64,000 nucleotides of DNA from Candidatus Electrothrix aestuarii (GCA_032595685.2 CP159373.1:3747907-3811906); one strand, 5' to 3'; numbered from the stretch's first letter, positions 1 to 8,756 are shown. The notes: a model not told the origin generated them from the letters alone. Numbers and translations are program-made.

Positions 1-227
1 CGGTTGGAGCCTATGAAGCATTGCAAAAGAAACAGGGCTTTGAACCCCTGGCCCTGAGCAGCCTTGGTCGGATTTACGAGACAATGGATAAGAAGGATCA
101 GGCAGTGGCCACGTATCAGCGCTATATGAGCCTGACAGAAAAGAAAGAAGGCGATGCCGGGCCTGCTCCGCAGAATTCTTTGGCCCGTGATATGGTCCAG
201 GCCAGTCTGAATCGTCTGCTGCAATAA
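1..227 (+). CDS. TPR-repeat protein, C-terminal end only
   Basis: The reading frame is open from the first codon in the window (frame starting at base 3) to a TAA at 227, so only the last ~75 residues are present. The visible residues contain one clear tetratricopeptide-like helix pair: an L-S-S-L-G-R-I-Y-E segment followed by D-Q-A-V-A-T-Y-Q-R-Y, the usual TPR spacing of small and aromatic residues. TPRs are protein-protein interaction scaffolds; the partner cannot be known from this fragment. It ends 20 bp before panC, so the two may be co-transcribed. Confidence 0.6.
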   Translation, partial: VGAYEALQKKQGFEPLALSSLGRIYETMDKKDQAVATYQRYMSLTEKKEGDAGPAPQNSLARDMVQASLNRLLQ

Positions 228-247
228 TATCTGGCAGAGTTCTGTCC

Positions 248-1120
248 ATGAAGATTATTCGAACCCCCAAGGAAATGACAGCCTGGTCCAAGGAACAGGC
301 TGTTGCTGGTCAGCGGATCGGCTTTGTTCCCACGATGGGCTATTTTCATGAGGGACATCTTTCTCTGATGCGGCGGGCAGGCGAGTTGGCGGACCTGGTG
401 GTGGTGAGCCTTTTTGTCAATCCTACCCAGTTCGGTCCTAAGGAAGATTTATCCGCCTATCCCAGGGATTTTGAGCGCGACCGGTCCTTGGCCGAGAGCG
501 TGGGTGTGGATGTGATCTTTGTCCCGGAACCTGATGATATGTATCCGGCAGGCTATAATACCACGGTGACGGTGGGGGACGATTTGGCCAGCCAGCTCTG
601 TGGAGCCACCCGTCCAGGACATTTTGCCGGGGTTGCCACGATAGTGAGCAAGCTCTTCAATATCGTGCGACCGGACCTGGCGGTGTTCGGGGAAAAGGAT
701 TTCCAGCAGCTGGCAGTGATTCGTCGTATGAGCGAGGATCTGAATCTGGGGGTGGAGATTATCGGTCATCCCATTATCCGTGAGCAAGATGGGCTGGCCA
801 TGAGCTCCCGTAATACCTATTTGCAGGCAGAGGAGCGCGAGGCTGCGCTCAGTCTCTCCCGTGCTTTGGCTCTGGCCCGGGAGATGGTTGCCGAGGGCCA
901 GCAAGATGAGGGAAAACTCGTCGCCGCCTTAGAGGAGTTTATCTACTCTTTTGCCGGTACGGCAGTGGATTACATCAGCTTTGTCGATCAGTTCACCCTT
1001 CAGCCGGTTGCCGAGGTCAATAAAGATACGGTCTTGGCCTTGGCTGTGAAGATCAACGCCAAGGTGCGTCTGATTGATAATGGGTTTGTGCTTGAGGTTG
1101 CAGAGGGAAAGGAGAACTGA
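248..1120 (+). CDS. panC: Pantothenate synthetase (pantoate-beta-alanine ligase)
   Basis: PanC condenses pantoate with beta-alanine using ATP, the last step of pantothenate (vitamin B5) synthesis in the cytoplasm. The 290-aa length is typical. Visible hallmarks are the nucleotide-binding PTMGYFHEGH segment at residues 28-37 (HIGH-like), FVNPTQF near 57-62, GEKD at 148-151 and MSSRN at 185-189. The beta-alanine supplier PanD lies at 2523-2885 on the same strand, so the two steps are clustered but separated by three unrelated small genes. Identification is secure. Confidence 0.97.
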   Translation: MKIIRTPKEMTAWSKEQAVAGQRIGFVPTMGYFHEGHLSLMRRAGELADLVVVSLFVNPTQFGPKEDLSAYPRDFERDRSLAESVGVDVIFVPEPDDMYPAGYNTTVTVGDDLASQLCGATRPGHFAGVATIVSKLFNIVRPDLAVFGEKDFQQLAVIRRMSEDLNLGVEIIGHPIIREQDGLAMSSRNTYLQAEEREAALSLSRALALAREMVAEGQQDEGKLVAALEEFIYSFAGTAVDYISFVDQFTLQPVAEVNKDTVLALAVKINAKVRLIDNGFVLEVAEGKEN

Positions 1121-1158
1121 GAGCTGTCTCTGGAATAGCGATTAAGCGGGGAAAATGT

Positions 1159-1803
1159 ATGAAATCATTCTCTAAGTGGACGATAGCAGAAGTTGAGGAG
1201 ACCTTTGGCCTGAGTTTATGCAAAAATTGCGAACTCCTCAATCAATGGCTGGATATAAGTGAAACAGCTCCTCTCGTAGCTGAGGAAGAACAGCTTCTTG
1301 CTGAATTTCGTGCCAAATTGCTGGATCATATCTGGGACTGGAATGAATGGGAACTCAAAGGGAAATTTATTTTTCCACTCCTGACAGCGGTTGATTTTGA
1401 TCAGGAGCTGTATCAGTCTTTTATTGAACGGGAAATTTCTGTTGAGATAGAGGATGACACTCTCTCGGGCATGGTTGATTTTTTTGTTGCCAACGGCAGA
1501 CGGTATCCCAAACACCCGTATTTTTTTATCCATGAATTTAAAAGAGAGCACGAAGCATCGGGTGATCCCTTGGGCCAGCTCCTCGTCACAATGGTGGCCG
1601 CACAAAAATTGAATAACGACGGTAAGCCTGTCTATGGTTGCTATGTGATGGGGCGTCTGTGGTTTTTTGTTGTCCTTGATGGACAGGATTATGCAACCAG
1701 TCTGGCCTACGATGCGACCAAAGATGATATTAACGAAATTTTTATTTTATTGAAAAAGTCGAAGACAATTATAGAAGAATTGATTGGACAGCCTCGACAG
1801 TGA
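1159..1803 (+). CDS. Predicted PD-(D/E)XK-fold protein of unknown function
   Basis: A 214-aa cytoplasmic protein not recognised as a named family. A possible nuclease-type core is visible: Asp107 in MVDFF, then Glu126 and Lys128 in HEFKRE, followed by a Gln-rich helix (GQLL...AAQ). This D...ExK arrangement is the signature of the PD-(D/E)XK restriction-endonuclease fold, which also occurs in non-nuclease proteins. It sits between panC and a cupin gene and its end overlaps the longest possible cupin reading frame. No DNA substrate or partner is evident. The fold call is inference from motif spacing only. Confidence 0.55.
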   Translation: MKSFSKWTIAEVEETFGLSLCKNCELLNQWLDISETAPLVAEEEQLLAEFRAKLLDHIWDWNEWELKGKFIFPLLTAVDFDQELYQSFIEREISVEIEDDTLSGMVDFFVANGRRYPKHPYFFIHEFKREHEASGDPLGQLLVTMVAAQKLNNDGKPVYGCYVMGRLWFFVVLDGQDYATSLAYDATKDDINEIFILLKKSKTIIEELIGQPRQ

Positions 1804-1810
1804 GCAACTG

Positions 1811-2146
1811 ATGCAGAATATTTTTTCTTCCCTCCCGGTTGATCTGAAAAACGAGCAGTTTGACGAGTTGCTTCAGGCAAAAAATATCCGCATTGAACGA
1901 ATTGTCTCCAAGGGACATAGTTCGCCGGAGACCGGCTGGTATGACCAGGAAGAACATGAGTGGGTGCTGGTGCTGGAAGGGGCCGGAACTCTTTTGTTTG
2001 CAGAGGATAATCAGCAGGTGACCCTGAGAAAAGGAGACTATCTTCATATCCCGGCGCATACAAAGCATAAAGTCATCTGGACAGAACCGGAGGAGCTGAC
2101 AGTCTGGTTAGCAGTGCATTATTCTGTTGAAGATATCCCTACATAA
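1811..2146 (+). CDS. Small cupin-domain protein
   Basis: A 111-aa single-domain beta-barrel cupin. The middle of the protein has the two cupin motifs: an E-H-E-W-V-L-V-L-E-G-A-G-T stretch, then G-D-Y-L-H-I-P-A-H-T-K-H, which supplies likely His/Glu metal ligands. Small cupins act as sugar isomerases, dioxygenases or ligand sensors, and the specific role is not visible here. The ATG at 1811 was preferred over an in-frame ATG at 1784 because the latter overlaps the upstream gene by 20 bp and adds residues lying before the conserved domain; neither has a strong Shine-Dalgarno. Confidence 0.75.
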   Translation: MQNIFSSLPVDLKNEQFDELLQAKNIRIERIVSKGHSSPETGWYDQEEHEWVLVLEGAGTLLFAEDNQQVTLRKGDYLHIPAHTKHKVIWTEPEELTVWLAVHYSVEDIPT

Positions 2147-2206
2147 GGGTAAAAGATGGGATCTTGCGTAAGCAGTGAAGAAACAGTGCAATAAGGAAAG
2201 AATATT

Positions 2207-2413
2207 ATGGGCACACCGGCGGAGCTCTTCTGGGGGATTATGTTCGGAGCAATTGGCTCCGGTTTTTTTATCTACGGAAAAAAACAGAACGCCTTTGTTC
2301 CACTTGGCGTAGGGGCACTTCTCTGTATCCTCCCGTATCTCATCTCCAATATTTACCTGATGCTTCTTGTCGGATTTCTTTTGATGGCTGTGCCGTATTT
2401 TTTCAAAGGATGA
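2207..2413 (+). CDS. Small two-helix membrane protein
   Basis: A 68-aa hydrophobic protein with a first membrane segment at about residues 7-24 (glycine-rich) and a second hydrophobic stretch at about 31-64 that probably forms one or two further passes, ending in a short basic tail. An AAGGAA ribosome-binding sequence stands about 8 bases before the ATG. Inner-membrane location is likely; no function can be assigned. It lies between the cupin gene and panD on the same strand. Confidence 0.6.
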   Translation: MGTPAELFWGIMFGAIGSGFFIYGKKQNAFVPLGVGALLCILPYLISNIYLMLLVGFLLMAVPYFFKG

Positions 2414-2522
2414 GTAACGAGAAAGCCGGTTCCTTTTGCGAACTCATGCGAGCTGATTAAGTCGCGATGTTCACATCTTTTCTTCTGTACAGGAGAAAAA
2501 TTATTTATACCAGTAGAGTACC

Positions 2523-2885
2523 ATGCAGCGAACAATGCTTAAATCGAAGATCCACCGTGCAACTATTACTGAGGCGGATCTTAATTATGACGGCAGTATA
2601 GCCATTGACGAAAATCTCTTAGAGGCCGCAGATATCAGGCCTTTTGAGCGGGTTAAAATTTATAATATCAATAACGGCGAACGCTTTGATACCTATGCTA
2701 TTCAGGGGGAGCGAGGCTCCGGCATTATCGGATTGAACGGGGCTGCTGCCCGCAAGGGACATACGGGAGACCTGATTATTATCGTGACTTATGCTGAATA
2801 CGATGAGAGTGAGTTGACCGATTTCGCGCCGAAGATTATCCTTTGCGATGAAAAGAACGGGATTCGGAAGTTGATTGATAAGTAG
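2523..2885 (+). CDS. panD: Aspartate 1-decarboxylase proenzyme
   Basis: PanD makes beta-alanine from L-aspartate for the PanC reaction. It is a pyruvoyl enzyme that cleaves itself between Gly24 and Ser25; here the expected Y-D-G-S-I-A-I-D stretch places G24-S25 exactly. The N-terminal [10 protein letters not shown], the [14 protein letters not shown] core and the [11 protein letters not shown] segment are all typical, as is the 120-aa length. An in-frame ATG at 2535 (MLKSKIHRA), the usual start of the family, is an equally good start. No close operon partner follows. Confidence 0.96.
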   Translation: MQRTMLKSKIHRATITEADLNYDGSIAIDENLLEAADIRPFERVKIYNINNGERFDTYAIQGERGSGIIGLNGAAARKGHTGDLIIIVTYAEYDESELTDFAPKIILCDEKNGIRKLIDK

Positions 2886-2942
2886 GGCGGGGATAAGGAG
2901 CGGCACCACGGAAGATTTTGCGAGCACAAGCGAGAGGAGGTT

Positions 2943-3248
2943 ATGGAGCTTGGAGATATAGCTGTCGGAGTTATTGGTCTGCTGCTGATATTTATTGGCT
3001 ATTTATTCCTTGATATAGTTCTCGAATTTTTTGTGCTTGCCCCTGGCTACTTAATATGCCGTCTTCTTTATTCAAAACGTGTTGATCCTGATAATGGGCG
3101 TGTAGTGTTTGTCAGTATAGTATTCTGGGGAGCTGTTATCGCCGCAGGACTATATATTTTTCCATATTTTCAAAAGCAATGCGCCATTGATTCTTGTCTT
3201 GATTCTGGGGGCCGTTACGATTATCAGCATGAAGTTTGCATTCAATGA
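2943..3248 (+). CDS. Small integral membrane protein
   Basis: A 101-aa protein with hydrophobic segments at about residues 5-35 and 53-77 and a short C-terminal tail holding three cysteines (Q-C-A-I-D-S-C and a final C-I-Q), possibly periplasmic. A strong AGGAGG stands directly before the ATG. Not recognised as a named family. The gene is AT-richer than panD and forms, with the next ORF, a small block of orphan genes. Confidence 0.6.
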   Translation: MELGDIAVGVIGLLLIFIGYLFLDIVLEFFVLAPGYLICRLLYSKRVDPDNGRVVFVSIVFWGAVIAAGLYIFPYFQKQCAIDSCLDSGGRYDYQHEVCIQ

Positions 3249-3321
3249 ATAAAGAGCGAACACTGTGTTTATTGCCCTGATAACTTCCATATAAAAAACG
3301 TTATCATCCGGTTGTGATTGT

Positions 3322-3651
3322 ATGAACGTCAATGAATTTGTCTCTATTTGGAAAAAACATGCTGAAAGTCTTTATGATGGTTATACCTGTGGAGATGGAA
3401 AAACGGCTGTTTCTAAGCTTCTCTTAAGCTTAAACCTAGATGCAGATGGTGAAAAAAATGTCAAAAAGTTGATAGAGTTTCTTCTTGTAGATACTCATTA
3501 TACATTTTTGATGGGCCTGGATGGTTCAGCTAATATTGGTGGTGTGCAGCAACATTACAAATTATATGATGAAAATGGTCAGTTAGTATATGAGCCAGGT
3601 GATATTGAATCTGAAGCCTATGAACAATTTCAAGAGGATTTTTTGAAATAA
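3322..3651 (+). CDS. Hypothetical acidic cytoplasmic protein
   Basis: A 109-aa acidic protein with no signal peptide or membrane segment. The sequence alternates predicted helices (N-V-N-E-F-V-S-I-W-K-K-H-A at the start) and ends in an acidic D-I-E-S-E-A-Y-E-Q-F-Q-E-D. Size and composition resemble small immunity proteins of toxin systems, but no toxin lies next to it, so this is only a possibility. The DNA is clearly AT-richer than panD and the aminotransferase gene, consistent with acquired DNA. Confidence 0.55.
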   Translation: MNVNEFVSIWKKHAESLYDGYTCGDGKTAVSKLLLSLNLDADGEKNVKKLIEFLLVDTHYTFLMGLDGSANIGGVQQHYKLYDENGQLVYEPGDIESEAYEQFQEDFLK

Positions 3652-3768
3652 CTACGGTTCAATGCTGTTGATAAATGTGTTAATTTGCTCCTGCGATACT
3701 GGATACTTTTTTCTGGTATCGGATATGTCAGCAATAACAGGATAACTAATATTTAGTGAGGAATAACC

Positions 3769-4968
3769 ATGCCGGGTTTTGAAGTATTCGGAGAAGAGGA
3801 AAAACAGCAGGCCCTGGAGGTGTTTGACACCGGTGTCCTGTTTCGCTACGAGTTCGGTGAGCAGCGCAAGGGCGTGTACAAGGTGCGCGAGTTTGAGCAG
3901 GCCTTTGCCAAGTACACCGGAGCTGCCCACGCTCAAGCCGTGACCTCGGGAACCGCAGCTCTGAAGGTTGCCCTGACCGCACTCGGTGTGGGGATCGGTG
4001 ATGAGGTTATTACCCAGGGATTTACCTTTGTTGCCACCTGGGAAGCCATCTTCGATGTCGGGGCTGTGCCGGTCTTCACCGAGGTGGATCAGACCCTGAA
4101 TATGGATCCGTATGATCTGGAGAAGAAGATCACGGACAAGACCAAGGCTATTATCCCGGTTCACATGCTCGGTGCTCCGGCCCGGATCGTGGAGATCAAG
4201 GCCATTGCTGATAAGTATGGCATTCCGGTTCTCGAAGATACGGCTCAGGCAGCTGGCGCACGACTTGCTGGTCAGCATCTCGGCACCTTTGGTCAGTTCG
4301 GTACCTTCTCCTTTGACTCGGTCAAGACTATGACCACTGGCGAAGGCGGAATGGTAATCACCAACGATGAAGAATCGTGGCGCAATTGCTCTGAATACCA
4401 TGATCACGGCCATGACCATGCAGTTAATCCCGGCGGACGCGGCGGGGAAGGGCGCAGTTTTATCGGTTTTAACTACCGGATGATGGAACTGCAAGGTGCT
4501 ATTGGTCTGGCGCAGCTGGCGAAGCTGGATGGGATGATTGCCTCTCAGCAGAAGAACAAAGCCATCCTGAAAGAGGCTGCTTCCAAGATCGCAGGGGTCA
4601 GTTTCCGGGAGATTCTGGATGAAAAAGGAGATTCTGCCACATTTTTCGCCTTTATGCTGCCGGATAAGGAACAGGCTGCCAAGGTAAATCAGGTCCTGCG
4701 GGAGAACAAGGCAGGTGCCATCAATTTTGGTGAGAATACCTGGCACTTTTATCCTTCCTGGGAACATTTGCTGGGCGGCAAAACTCTAGCCCATAATGGC
4801 TGGCCCTTTGATGCCCACGGCAAGCGTCGTTTTATTTATGATCCAGAGGCGCTGCCTGCCTCGGTTGAATTAATGAGTCGTACCCTGGTTTATCAGGTAC
4901 CGGTTAATCTGAGTGATGCCCAGCGAGAGACCATGCTGGCAGCCTTGACCAAGGCTGCTGCTCTCTAA
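3769..4968 (+). CDS. DegT/DnrJ/EryC1/StrS-family PLP aminotransferase
   Basis: A 399-aa PLP-dependent sugar aminotransferase of fold type I. The cofactor-binding pattern is clear: V-T-S-G-T-A-A-L near residues 58-65, L-E-D-T-A-Q-A-A-G near 155-163, and the Schiff-base lysine Lys186 in S-F-D-S-V-K-T-M-T-T-G-E-G-G-M. Members transfer an amino group from glutamate to keto-sugars used in O-antigen, capsule or aminosugar synthesis; the sugar cannot be read from this sequence and no other sugar-nucleotide genes are adjacent. The long inserted D-H-G-H-D-H segment near residue 210 is histidine-rich. Confidence 0.9.
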   Translation: MPGFEVFGEEEKQQALEVFDTGVLFRYEFGEQRKGVYKVREFEQAFAKYTGAAHAQAVTSGTAALKVALTALGVGIGDEVITQGFTFVATWEAIFDVGAVPVFTEVDQTLNMDPYDLEKKITDKTKAIIPVHMLGAPARIVEIKAIADKYGIPVLEDTAQAAGARLAGQHLGTFGQFGTFSFDSVKTMTTGEGGMVITNDEESWRNCSEYHDHGHDHAVNPGGRGGEGRSFIGFNYRMMELQGAIGLAQLAKLDGMIASQQKNKAILKEAASKIAGVSFREILDEKGDSATFFAFMLPDKEQAAKVNQVLRENKAGAINFGENTWHFYPSWEHLLGGKTLAHNGWPFDAHGKRRFIYDPEALPASVELMSRTLVYQVPVNLSDAQRETMLAALTKAAAL

Positions 4969-4983
4969 GCACCTCGCCTTCTT

Positions 4984-5204
4984 ATGCCGGGTTCCGTAGG
5001 GATGATTGCCCGAAAGTTTTGTGGTTTTGCTAGGGGCACGGCGCGCTGTGCCCCTAGGCATGCGGGGAAGGTTGTAGCCCTTGTTTCCTCTCTCTGTCTT
5101 TTTTTCATCATCTTGGGGCAGATCAGCTTTGCCACAGGCGCAGATATCAGGAAGTTCTGTGCCCCGGAAACTCGCCCGCCCCAGTCTTTTCAGGTTTTTC
5201 TTGT
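4984..5204 (+). pseudogene. N-terminal piece of an interrupted exported protein
   Basis: An open frame from 4984 (or the in-frame ATG at 5002) encodes a basic start, a hydrophobic run V-V-A-L-V-S-S-L-C-L-F-F-I-I-L-G and an A-T-G-A signal-peptidase-like site, then about 17 residues of apparent mature protein rich in proline before it is cut off. The downstream IS91-like element ends at a GTTC after which a headless protein resumes at 6536. The simplest reading is that this is the signal peptide of that L,D-transpeptidase-like protein. The exact left junction is not determined; 5204 is an estimate. The frame also crosses a palindromic repeat. Confidence 0.45.
5030..5057. repeat. Palindromic dispersed repeat
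   Basis: A perfect inverted repeat: CTAGGGGCAC at 5030-5039 and GTGCCCCTAG at 5048-5057 around an 8-base GC-only loop. A very similar palindrome (GGGCACGGC arms followed by CCCCTACA) occurs at 44551-44575, so it belongs to a repeat family present at least twice in the window. It would form a stable hairpin in DNA or RNA. It lies inside the signal-peptide frame of the interrupted gene, either as part of its leader or as an insertion. Confidence 0.75.
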
Positions 5205-6535
5205 TGTATAGGAAATTATAAAATTTTCCTTTCAACATGTTGTAATTGCGAATAGAGTATTAGCTTAATGAAAAATAAGCTGATAAAATTAATCTTTCGT
5301 GATTTTTGGTATGTAGTCTGCGTTGAATTGGCAAGCAGGTACTCAAGCCTTCACTGGGAGTCAATCGTTGAAAATGTAGAAAAAATGATCAACTGTGGAG
5401 AGTCTACCAATGGCTATGTCGAGTATATTTGTCCGAATTGTTTTGAAAAAAGAGAGTAGGGTTCACCTGTAAGTGTCGATTCTGTACGTCTTGCGGTAAG
5501 CGATACGTCGATGAATGGGTTGAAAAGACAGTGAAAAGTATATTCGACGTAGTTCATCGACATTTAGTGTTTACCATTCCACAAGAACTCCGAAAGATAA
5601 TTTTTAGTGATCGTATGCTGATCAAGATTATGATGGATTGTGCTTCAAAAGCGGCTGTGGAAGTACTTCAAAGTAAAGGAGTTGATGCTGTTCCGGGAAT
5701 TCTATTAGTTGTCCATACGTTTGGAAGAGATCTTAAGTTTAATCCGCATGTCCATATGTTAATGACAGAAGGAGGATTAACATCTTCCAATCAGTGGGTT
5801 GATATTCCATTTTTGCCATATGGTCTGCTTAGAAAAAATGGCAATATTATTTGCTGACTGAAATAAAGGCTAGCTTGCCGCAAACAAAAGAAAATGTAAG
5901 ATTCATAGATTACCTGTTTAAAAGCCAACGTAATGGTTTTTATGTAAATGGTAAAAGCAAGATGACATCAGCAAGACATGCAGCTCGATATATTGGTCGC
6001 TATATGGCTCGTCCAGCATTGGCAGAGCACAAGATAACGAATTACGATGGTGAGGAAGTAACATTTTGGTATATTGATCATAAAACAGAAGTTAAAGTTA
6101 CCGAAGCGATTCCAGCCAAAGAGTTCATACAACGATTAATTGACCATATCCCGCTAAAGGGATTCAAGATGGTCCGCCATTATGGGTTATATTCTCGACG
6201 TACAAAAACAATCGCGATAGAGATTTTGATGGACTGTAAACGTTTTATCCAGAAGACTTTTGAATTCATGAAAAGTGATTCAAGGTCATTGAGCTGGAGA
6301 GAGCGTCTAGTACAGAGTTTCGGGAAAGATCCGTTAACATGTCCAAACTGTAAAGAAAAAATGTTTTTATGGCGGATTTGGCATCCTGACTATGGAGATA
6401 TCTTTGATCTGAGCAGAGACGGACCTTTTGTGGAAAGCAAGAGTAAACAAGAATGCAACAAGAGAAACTCTTCGGGTCGGCAGGTTAAGTGGATACCGCA
6501 ATTGCTTCCGTTTTAATCCGCCCGTAGGGCGTTTT
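5205..6535 (+). mobile_element. IS91-like (Y2/HUH transposase) insertion element
   Basis: The element carries a zinc-ribbon plus Y2 transposase gene (5268-6516) and ends on the right with a small hairpin (CGCCC-GTA-GGGCG at 6519-6531), a T run and GTTC at 6536-6539. IS91-family elements move by rolling-circle transposition, have no terminal inverted repeats or target duplication, and end beside GTTC/GAAC at the origin end; the right boundary fits this exactly. The left boundary near 5205 is estimated from where the signal-peptide frame loses sense. It appears to interrupt an exported L,D-transpeptidase-like gene. Confidence 0.7.
5268..6516 (+). pseudogene. IS91-family transposase with two frameshifts
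   Basis: Three overlapping frames (5268-5459, 5459-5857, 5851-6516) together encode one transposase. Piece 1 and the start of piece 2 hold the zinc-binding Cys pattern (ICPNC, then C-K-C-R-F-C-T-S-C). Piece 2 holds the HUH motif in N-P-H-V-H-M-L-M-T-E-G-G. Piece 3 holds the two-tyrosine motif Y-I-G-R-Y and a C-terminal C-P-N-C. Both junctions need a -1 shift and lie in A runs: around 5446-5452 (GAAAAAAG) and 5833-5838 (AGAAAAAATGG). Either two single-base losses or programmed -1 slippage would explain this. As written, no full-length protein is made by normal reading. Confidence 0.85.
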
Positions 6536-6539
6536 GTTC
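6519..6539 (+). other. Putative oriIS end: hairpin plus GTTC target
   Basis: Right after the transposase stop: CGCCC (6519-6523), GTA, GGGCG (6527-6531), TTTT, then GTTC (6536-6539). A subterminal hairpin followed by a tetranucleotide target is the described architecture of the replication-origin end of IS91-family elements. The GTT of the GTTC is the first in-frame codon of the resumed host protein. Confidence 0.6.
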
Positions 6540-7609
6540 CTTCAAATATTACTTCGCAACAGGCAGCCCTCCAGCGCAATGCAACCCTCCAGGAGGGAAG
6601 GCTTCTCTTTAGTGCAAAGGAAGGCGATGCCCTTTTTTACCCAAGTCAACTGGCACCAGGAGATTGTGTGCTGGTCAATCCTCAGGAAGTCATGCGGCTT
6701 GCGGCAGAGGAGGTTACTCCGACATCCGGTTCATCCAGAGCGCACGAGCAAGCGCAAAAGACAAGCTTTTTTCCGGTGGTGTTGTTTGTTCAGAGAAATA
6801 AATCCAAACAGTATGGCTTGATCGCTGAGAAGGTGTTGCGCCAGTTGCAACCTGTGCGGAAAGAAAGAGAGGCCACAACTAAGGTGGTGGTCAATGCCAA
6901 GACAGATCCTGCTCTTTTCCTGATCTATGTGCTTTGCCCTGCGGACCGGAGCGAACCCTGTGACTTAACGGTGAAGCGGAACGGCAAATGGCTGCTGGAT
7001 AAGAAGAGCGGAGAGCAATTTCATATGTCGGTCCTGGCCCGCTCAATACGGGGCGGCAGCCGAAGTACGATCAGCCGGAGATTACGGGTCAATCATGATA
7101 CGCCTCAGGGAATTTATACCATTTGGGGCGCTGTCAGCGGAGGCGGCGATTCCCCCTGGTTTCAGACAACCCGGATTGATCTTGATGCGGCTATGCCACC
7201 GATCAACGTGCAGCCGTATCCGATCAATTCCTTTCTCCTTTCCCGTATTGTCCCTGAGTCTGCTCTGGATGACTATTGGATCAATGAATGGCCTCTTGCC
7301 TATACCCTCGGACGCATAGCTTTGCGCATTGCCCCTGGTGATTTCGAGGCCAAACAATCTACGAGTCATCTGCAAGCTTCAGGGACTTCTCCCTTGCATC
7401 CCACCCACGGCTGTATTAATACGGGTAATCAGCAGGAGCAATTACTCCAGATGCTTCTGGAGGCAGGCGTTTTTCACAAGGATGATTTCATACTCCAACC
7501 AGGAACGACAGGAAAGAGATGGTCTGTTGCTGCCAAGTTGGGTAAGGCCTTTGTGATTCTTAAGGATCGTGATGAGCGTGATACTGTAAATGTAAAGGTA
7601 AGGAAATAA
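6536..7609 (+). pseudogene. L,D-transpeptidase-like (YkuD-type) protein, 5' truncated by the IS
   Basis: About 357 codons of host sequence follow the IS end in one open frame; a hybrid ORF could start inside the transposase at 6428 but its first ~36 residues are IS-derived. The C-terminal half has a YkuD-like arrangement: D-T-P-Q-G-I-Y-T-I-W near the middle and S-P-L-H-P-T-H-G-C-I-N-T-G later, matching the HGC catalytic motif, though Asn replaces the usual Arg. YkuD enzymes cross-link peptidoglycan in the periplasm, so a signal peptide is expected and is found at 4984-5204 on the far side of the IS. Its stop overlaps the next start (TAATG), so the downstream deaminase is translationally coupled to it. 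Confidence 0.65.
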
Positions 7610-8247
7610 TGGTAAGGAAAAAGCGCTTTGACAAGGAAAATTGTTCTGCTGCCTTTGACTTGCCAGCTTGGGCCCTTGCTGCCCTGCATGAGCTTCCGGA
7701 ATACCTGCCCACAGAAGAAGAGCGCATGGCTGTAGTGCTTGATTTTGCCCGCAGGAATTTTCAGGAGAAAACCGGAGGACCCTTTGCCGCCGGGGTTTTT
7801 GAGCGGGACTCAGGGCGTTTGGTGGTCATCGGGGTGAATCGGGTTATGCCCAGTACCTGTTCTTCAGCCCATGCAGAAATTGTTGCCCTTTCCCTGGCCC
7901 AGAAGCTCTTGGATGTGTATGATTTGGGAGCGTCCGGTCTGCCAGCCCATCAGCTTGTTGTGAACTGGCAGCCTTGCAGTATGTGTTTTGGCGCGGTACT
8001 TTGGTCGGGTATACGCTCTTTGGTTATTGCTGGTTCAGGCCCGGAACTGGAAAAGATTACAGGATTTGATGAGGGGCCAGTGCATCCCGCCTGGCGTGCT
8101 GAACTGGAGCAACGGGGCATAGAAGTGCGGGAAAATATTCTGCGGCAGAAAGCAATAGAGGTCTTTGAAGAATTTTCAGCCGATGACGGCTTTGTCTATA
8201 ATGCACGGCTCGGTCAGGCATGTTCTGATGGGCACAAAATAAAATGA
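7609..8247 (+). CDS. Zinc-dependent nucleoside/guanine deaminase family protein
   Basis: A 212-aa member of the cytidine/deoxycytidylate deaminase superfamily. The zinc site is visible: H-A-E at residues 88-90 (His ligand plus catalytic Glu) and P-C-S-M-C at 122-126. The extension between them and the N-D-G-F-type C-terminus resemble guanine deaminase (GuaD-like) or tRNA adenosine deaminase relatives; the substrate cannot be fixed by eye. The ATG overlaps the stop of the interrupted transpeptidase gene, so the insertion upstream may lower its expression. Confidence 0.85.
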   Translation: MVRKKRFDKENCSAAFDLPAWALAALHELPEYLPTEEERMAVVLDFARRNFQEKTGGPFAAGVFERDSGRLVVIGVNRVMPSTCSSAHAEIVALSLAQKLLDVYDLGASGLPAHQLVVNWQPCSMCFGAVLWSGIRSLVIAGSGPELEKITGFDEGPVHPAWRAELEQRGIEVRENILRQKAIEVFEEFSADDGFVYNARLGQACSDGHKIK

Positions 8248-8263
8248 TCTTTGGTGTGAAAAC

Positions 8264-8704
8264 ATGAAGTTCAGATTTACCCTTTTCTTTTTGATTTTGT
8301 CTGGTTTGATGTTTGTCGGGGAGATGACTTTTAATTTCGATTTGATTAAATTCATCTATACATTGCATAGTGCCGTGCTGGATCGGTCTCTTTTCGTGCT
8401 TATTCTGGTCGCTATCGGTTTAGTGACCGATTATATTATCGGCATAAAAAAGAGGAAGGAGCTGGAAAAGGTTGCTGCGTATAATGCCGCAATGAGGGCT
8501 GCAAATCAGCTGCTACGTGATCTGATGAACAGCATGGTTATTCTGTCGGCATCAGATTCTGTCCAGCAAGAGTTCGGTGAAGATATTACAGAGATCATGA
8601 AAGAAAATATTGAAAAGATGGAAGGTGTGCTTGAGACCCTGACCGGTCTGAAGGAAATTACTCCAGAGATGATCAGGGCAATATCTGAGTCAGCTGAGGA
8701 GTGA
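8264..8704 (+). CDS. Membrane-anchored helical protein
   Basis: A 146-aa protein with hydrophobic segments at about residues 5-22 and 43-63, followed by an ~80-residue cytoplasmic tail predicted to be helical and rich in E, M, N and L (probably coiled coil). Starts 16 bp after the deaminase stop, so likely in the same transcript. No family recognised. The layout (two membrane helices and a coiled-coil tail) suggests a scaffolding or sensor-anchoring part rather than an enzyme. Confidence 0.6.
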   Translation: MKFRFTLFFLILSGLMFVGEMTFNFDLIKFIYTLHSAVLDRSLFVLILVAIGLVTDYIIGIKKRKELEKVAAYNAAMRAANQLLRDLMNSMVILSASDSVQQEFGEDITEIMKENIEKMEGVLETLTGLKEITPEMIRAISESAEE

Positions 8705-8756
8705 CGGAAACGTACCTTTCAGGATGTCAACAACTCTTATTTTCTACCTTATGCTG

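Noticed and set aside
3652-4767. 371-codon leftward open frame
   Set aside because: Lies wholly opposite the conserved DegT-type aminotransferase; composition is that of a shadow frame and it has no start signals.
5268-6516. Calling the transposase functional by programmed frameshifting
   Set aside because: Two -1 slips in one gene at suboptimal heptamers and no visible stimulatory stem or internal Shine-Dalgarno; decay or read error is simpler, so it is kept only as an open question.
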